Shown here piece after piece: positions 61,998-64,000 of a DNA stretch of 64,000 nt. Under the pieces are notes generated by a model that saw only the letters and a program-made list of their open reading frames with translations, made no database searches and was not told where the DNA came from. The first letter of the stretch is position 1. Each line of letters starts with the position of its first letter. The position numbers and the translations under genes were made by a program. The DNA comes from JAKFWF01 sp963741505 (GTDB taxonomy: Bacteria > Pseudomonadota > Alphaproteobacteria > Rhizobiales > Hyphomicrobiaceae): positions 124,001 to 188,000 of the forward strand of contig CAVUIJ010000017.1 in assembly GCA_963741505.1 (NCBI GenBank), given 5' to 3'.

Positions 61998-63039
61998 GCG
62001 CTGTTTTGACTTGATGTAGAGCGATGGTTCGGTGGTGATTTGTCTCACTCCCGAGGATGCCATGAAAGCCCAGGATTTCCGGTCGTTTGTCGAACAGCTC
62101 GGTGAACTGACCGAGGCGCAGCGTGCCGGCCTGGTTGCGGCGCTGGCGGGCGCAGGCTCAGCCAATGAGGCGATCCGGCTGATCGAGACGCGGTTCGACG
62201 CGTCACCCGCGTGTGGCCATTGCAGGTCGACGAACTTCGGCACCTGGGGCCGTGCAAGCGATCTGCGTCGCTATAAATGCCGCGACTGCAATCGCACGTT
62301 CAATGCGCTCACCGGTACGCCGCTCGCGCAATTGCACCGGCGTGACGCGTGGCTCGACTATGCCAGGGCACTCGTCGACCGGGTGAGCCTGCGGCGAGCC
62401 GCCGAGCGTTCCGGCGTGTGCCTCGAAACGTCGTTCCGCTGGCGCCACCGCTTCCTGCGATCGGCCAGGGACGTCCGACCAGAAAGTGTGACCGGCATCG
62501 TGGAAGCGGATGAAACGATGATCCTGAAATCGGCCAAGGGATCGCAGAAACTGGTCGGGCGGGCGCCCAGAAAGCGCGGTGGCAAGCCTAAAAAGACGGG
62601 CACGTCGCCGGAAGACTACGACATAGTCCTGATCATGCGTGACCGTCATAAGACAACGACCGATCACATCCTGCCCGACTTCGTGGGCGCCACGTTCGAT
62701 GCGGTGATGGACCCGGTCGTGTCTCGTGACAGCGTCCTCGTGACCGATGGCCGGCCTTCGTACCACACCTTCGCTCGCGACCGCGGCATGACCCACGTCG
62801 CGATCGTCGCCAGTCGCGGCGAGCACGAGAAGGGCGGTTTCCACATCCAGAACGTCAACGCCTACGCCAGCCGCCTCAAAGCCTGGATGGCGCCATTCAA
62901 CGGCGTCGCATCGAAATATCTCGCCAATTACCTCGGCTGGCGCCGGATGATCGAGCGCCTCGGCGTCCGCCTGACCCCGCACTACGCCATCGCCGAGGCG
63001 CTTGGCGGATGAGCCACTACATCAAATCAAAACAGCGCC
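61998..63039 (+). mobile_element. Complete IS1595-family insertion sequence
   Basis: 1042 bp element bounded by imperfect inverted repeats starting GGCGCTGTTTTGA (left) and its complement (right, 63016-63039), 22 of 23 bases alike. The flanks carry an 8-bp direct duplication AGAATTGT at 61990-61997 and 63040-63047, as expected for this family. The intact flanks suggest recent transposition. Confidence 0.9.
62062..63012 (+). CDS. IS1595 family transposase (ISXO2-like)
   Basis: 316 aa from ATG 62062. N-terminal zinc ribbon CGHCRSTNFG...CRDCNRTFNALTGTPL (two CxxC), a helical middle and an ISXO2-like DDE domain ('VEADETMILKSAKG', 'DSVLVTDGRPSYHTFA', 'HIQNVNAYASRLKAWMAPFNGVASKYLANYLGWRRM' with the final Asn/Glu-type motif). 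Intact and apparently functional. Confidence 0.93.
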   Translation: MKAQDFRSFVEQLGELTEAQRAGLVAALAGAGSANEAIRLIETRFDASPACGHCRSTNFGTWGRASDLRRYKCRDCNRTFNALTGTPLAQLHRRDAWLDYARALVDRVSLRRAAERSGVCLETSFRWRHRFLRSARDVRPESVTGIVEADETMILKSAKGSQKLVGRAPRKRGGKPKKTGTSPEDYDIVLIMRDRHKTTTDHILPDFVGATFDAVMDPVVSRDSVLVTDGRPSYHTFARDRGMTHVAIVASRGEHEKGGFHIQNVNAYASRLKAWMAPFNGVASKYLANYLGWRRMIERLGVRLTPHYAIAEALGG

Positions 63040-63119
63040 AGAATTGTTCCACACAAGGAGCGTTGGCATACTCTCGACCAATCGGTGAAGACAAACTCTC
63101 CTCCTACTAGGTTTCTGAA

Positions 63120-63230
63120 CGCAGCTCAGGGCGTGTTTGAGATCGGCATCGGCAGGTTCGTCCGGCAAAAAGTCGGAGGCCAGTCGGTCGGTCATCGCAA
63201 GCCCGACTAGAGCGGTGCAAGCGGATAGCC
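63120..63230. repeat. 111-bp direct repeat, copy 1
   Basis: Identical over 111 bp to 63438-63548, same orientation, 318 bp apart. The unit reads on the minus strand as an open frame including ALVGLAMTDRLASDFLPDEP. It carries no IS terminal signature. Confidence 0.92.
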
Positions 63231-63437
63231 AATCAAGAGAGGAGCAGCAGCCAATGCCCTTGGCGCAGGAATTGACGGGTGGGGCTAGTGGCAATTTTGT
63301 CGAGCCAGGAGGAGGGGGGTGCGCCGGCAAATCCACGCCTCGCAAGCTCAAATGTTCATGGTTTGTTCTTTTGGGCAGCCTGCGGCTTAGGATCAGGTCT
63401 GTTGTCCTTCGCGGGCGACTAGCTTTTCGACTTGATG

Positions 63438-63548
63438 CGCAGCTCAGGGCGTGTTTGAGATCGGCATCGGCAGGTTCGTCCGGCAAAAAGTCGGAGGCCA
63501 GTCGGTCGGTCATCGCAAGCCCGACTAGAGCGGTGCAAGCGGATAGCC
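63438..63548. repeat. 111-bp direct repeat, copy 2
   Basis: Second perfect copy; ends 73 bp before the reverse transcriptase start. The 207 bp between the two copies contains a G-rich segment (63300-63322) but no gene I can support. Confidence 0.92.
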
Positions 63549-63621
63549 GTGCAGGGGCATGACAGAGCGCCACGTTGATCCAACTGTCATGCCCGCTGAC
63601 ACTCGCAAGTTTCCACGCGCA

Positions 63622-64000
63622 ATGCGCATACTCACAACTCGAGCGTTACATGCCGCTTGGAAAAGCTCCAGAGACGCCAGCCAGAAGCCTGGCGCCAAAG
63701 GAGTGGACGAGGTCTCAGCACGTCAATTTAAAGACAATGTCGATCAAAATATTTTGAGAATTTCGCAGGCAGCAAAGGGCGGCGGCTATAACTTTAGCCG
63801 GCTTCGGCCTTTCTTCATTGAAAAGAAAAACGGCAAATTCCGTGTAATCTGCGTTCCAACGGTCGCGGATCGATTGGTCCAACGGACAATCGTTCAGCAG
63901 ATCACTGCAAATGATCGACTTCGACTGTTGAATGAAGTCAGCTACGGATTTGTATCCGGCAATGAAAAGGGCGTGCGGGGCGCTATAAATGCTGCGATGC
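63622..64000 (+). CDS. Reverse transcriptase, N-terminal part (runs off the right edge)
   Basis: 126 codons from ATG 63622 to the window end, no stop. 'ALHAAWKSSRDASQKPGAKGVDEVSARQFKDNVDQNIL', 'YNFSRLRPFFIEKKNGKFRVICVPTVADRLVQRTIVQQIT' and 'NEVSYGFVSGNEKGVRGAI' are the RT0/RT1/RT2 blocks of an RVT_1 polymerase. The spacing looks like a defence-associated or retron-like RT more than a group II intron protein, but the class cannot be fixed without the YxDD and downstream domains. Base composition is clearly less GC-rich than the chromosome, suggesting transfer. Confidence 0.75.
   Translation, partial: MRILTTRALHAAWKSSRDASQKPGAKGVDEVSARQFKDNVDQNILRISQAAKGGGYNFSRLRPFFIEKKNGKFRVICVPTVADRLVQRTIVQQITANDRLRLLNEVSYGFVSGNEKGVRGAINAAM

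Noticed and set aside
63120..63548. The 111-bp repeats as a CRISPR array
   Set aside because: Only two copies, far too long and with a single 207-bp interval; no short regularly spaced repeats and no cas genes.
1..64000. tRNA or rRNA genes
   Set aside because: No cloverleaf with a T-psi-C arm or rRNA signature was recognised on either strand; a tRNA scan would be decisive.

Overview
The window is GC-rich (about 64% by eye) chromosomal DNA, and its gene content points to an alphaproteobacterium, most likely a soil or plant-associated Hyphomicrobiales/Rhodospirillales-type organism. The reasons are an ATP-type PEP carboxykinase, an adjacent acyltransferase/CdsA-like pair, a fused MFS-acyltransferase-AMP ligase, TRAP transport genes and polyhydroxybutyrate (PHB) genes. 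The genus is not resolved. No rRNA, tRNA or CRISPR array was seen.

Region 1 (1-25 kb) is mostly housekeeping: an FMN-binding protein, pckA, a fasciclin protein, pyrE, a His-tailed redoxin, a CHASE2 membrane protein, a YihU-like dehydrogenase, a lipid gene pair (acyltransferase plus a degenerate CdsA homologue), a fused lipid-recycling enzyme, a membrane-anchored DUF2235 hydrolase, an aldo/keto reductase, a P450, a NamZ-like (DUF1343) protein, a molybdopterin oxidoreductase, a MmgE/PrpD protein, an SDR and two RlpA-like proteins. Three of these genes carry single-base +1 frameshifts.

Region 2 (25-34 kb) is accessory. A truncated ThiF-like ORF is followed by a LysR regulator divergent from a carboxymuconolactone decarboxylase-like / hydrolase / NTF2-like / flavin-protein operon, a TPR remnant, an IS3-family transposase remnant and a TRAP transporter operon.

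Region 3 (34.7-47.6 kb) is a stress/redox and PHB island. Four copies of an inverted repeat, TATCG-N14-CGATA, lie in front of its transcription units: (i) DUF302 / NTF2-like / RclA-like flavoprotein / YHS; (ii) cupin / MFS / DUF1330; (iii) a LysR gene, divergent from flavoprotein / TVP38-like / 3-hydroxybutyrate dehydrogenase / patatin; (iv) an unknown protein / peroxiredoxin. The LysR gene beside copy (iii) is the natural candidate regulator, but it carries an in-frame TAA. I consider this the most coherent undescribed system here.

Region 4 (47.8-61.4 kb) holds an integrase-fragment fusion, thiolase, a cation efflux protein, OsmC, DUF302, sulfide:quinone-type oxidoreductase, a second OsmC, glutamine amidotransferase and an ABC ATPase. 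At least three deletion scars are visible here (bacterioferritin, DUF2892, and a DevC-permease/methyltransferase junction). It continues with GST/TetR, ArsR/SRPBCC, a second (frameshifted) GST and DUF1801.

Region 5 (61.4-64 kb) is mobile: an IS21 istA fragment, a complete IS1595-family element with an 8-bp target duplication, a perfect 111-bp direct repeat, and the start of a lower-GC reverse transcriptase gene that runs off the right edge.
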